49,190 nt of DNA from positions 1 through 49,190 of the forward strand of contig CANJCM010000031.1 in assembly GCA_947472765.1 (NCBI GenBank). Direction: 5' to 3'. The position numbers were made by a program, and so were the translations under genes. Below the pieces are notes generated by a model. It searched no databases and was not told where the DNA came from. It worked only from the letters and a program-made list of their open reading frames with translations. The stretch is from Opitutia bacterium (GTDB taxonomy: Bacteria > Verrucomicrobiota > Verrucomicrobiia > Opitutales > Opitutaceae). Of this stretch, positions 48,768 to 49,190 are shown one piece after another (the stretch's first letter is position 1; every line of letters starts with the position of its first letter).

Positions 48768-49130
48768 TTACGCGCGCAACGCCCGCACCAACGCGACCAA
48801 CTCCGTCACGCGTGTCCCTCGCAACGTGGTGCCATCCGGGAAACACACTTCGAGCCGCTCATCCGCACCAGCACCCGGCACGACGAAGGGCATCCGCACC
48901 TCCGCAAACTGGACTGGTCGCCTGGCCACCGCTCCACGATCGGCCTTCGCCACCCAGCCCGCGAACGTCGCGTAGTTGATCCGTTCCCGCCTCGCGAAGG
49001 CGGCCATGGTCATCCCGCTTGCGCGATACCCTTGCACGGCCTGCGCCCTTCGTTCGGCCGGCGTCATCCGCCGTCCGCGTGCATCGCGCTTCTCGCCCGT
49101 GTCCACCACCTCCGTTGTGATCGCTCCCAT
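48768..49130 (-). CDS. tnpA: IS66 accessory protein TnpA (Orf1)
   Basis: This 120-residue protein has an N-terminal helix-turn-helix of the IS66 Orf1 type (AERRAQAVQGYRASGMTMAA, then FARRERINYATFAGWVAKAD). The C-terminal part reads FAEVRMPFVVPGAGADERLE and LEVCFPDGTTLRG, also typical. It is the first gene inside the right terminal repeat and is followed by tnpB after 2 bp, suggesting translational coupling. Confidence 0.9.
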   Translation of the reverse strand: MGAITTEVVDTGEKRDARGRRMTPAERRAQAVQGYRASGMTMAAFARRERINYATFAGWVAKADRGAVARRPVQFAEVRMPFVVPGAGADERLEVCFPDGTTLRGTRVTELVALVRALRA

Positions 49131-49167
49131 TCGCGGGAGCTTACACCACCAGCCTTCAACCCGCTAC

Positions 49168-49190
49168 GAGGCACTCGGTCGGACGCTTAC
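49168..49190 (-). repeat. Right terminal inverted repeat of the IS66 element
   Basis: Reading the minus strand from 49190: GTAAGCGTCCGACCGAGTGC and CTC. It ends flush with the window edge. Confidence 0.85.

Larger units (their letters stand above)
46754..49190 (-). mobile_element. IS66-family insertion sequence, complete
   Basis: About 2437 bp with three genes on the minus strand in the standard order tnpA, tnpB, tnpC. The 23-bp ends GTATCCGTCCGACCGAGTGC (left, 46754) and, on the opposite strand, GTAAGCGTCCGACCGAGTGC (right, from 49190) match at 21 of 23 bases. GTAAGCG is a typical IS66 terminus. The right end is the last base of the window, so the expected 8-bp target duplication (left copy AATCATCT) cannot be tested here. 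All three proteins look intact. Confidence 0.9.

Overview
The window looks like a piece of a high-GC Verrucomicrobia chromosome, most likely Opitutaceae-like; Planctomycetes or Acidobacteria cannot be excluded. The signs are exported proteins typical of that group (DUF1080, DUF1552, DUF1592-type cytochrome, two large sorbosone-dehydrogenase-like proteins with HEAT repeats), many Tat signals, weak or absent Shine-Dalgarno sites and very repeat-rich gaps. No rRNA, intact tRNA or CRISPR array was found. All family names come from reading motifs by eye; no database search was run.

Region 1 (1-40 kb) is a catabolic and envelope region of short operons and single genes on both strands. It holds a truncated sugar-dehydrogenase/HEAT protein (1-2033), a DUF1080 3-ketoglycoside hydrolase-like protein, an exported ADP-ribosylglycohydrolase-like protein, a membrane-anchored NucA-type nuclease, a ceramidase-like protein, a class II aldolase/adducin protein, an enolase-superfamily dehydratase, an HPF/DUF1232 pair, an acyl-CoA ligase, a GH127-like exported protein and a second dehydrogenase/HEAT/cytochrome c protein. 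It continues with a GMC oxidoreductase, Tat small subunit and divergent lipoprotein cytochrome c (22.5-25.2 kb), a beta-propeller protein, glpF-glpK, a STAS/PIG-L pair, a zinc-ribbon membrane protein, the DUF1592-DUF1552-DUF1080 operon (33.1-38.3 kb) and an LLM flavin oxidoreductase. The GMC trio plus the two DUF1080 enzymes suggest extracytoplasmic oxidation of sugars to 3-keto sugars followed by glycoside cleavage.

The gaps of region 1 are packed with repeats: seven MITE/REP-like elements starting GGGGTCAGG, palindromes built on GGAGGGCNGGTGCC, palindromes built on TTGAACACGGAG, CAGGAT repeats and several families of 7-bp degenerate tandem repeats. Near-identical direct repeats flank the DUF1592-DUF1552-DUF1080 operon (91 bp, 2 mismatches) and the beta-propeller gene (125 bp, 6 mismatches).

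Region 2 (about 40.4-49.19 kb) is an accessory island. It opens with a sequence resembling the acceptor/T-arm 3' end of a tRNA and an AT-richer junction. It carries a DUF6088 antitoxin-like gene with only the tail of a partner left, a complete AbiEi/AbiEii-type pair, an ankyrin-repeat protein and a two-gene module that looks like an uncharacterised nucleotidyltransferase toxin-antitoxin. Each of the three modules has a short inverted repeat just upstream of its first gene. The island ends with a complete IS66-family element whose right terminal repeat ends on the last base of the window.
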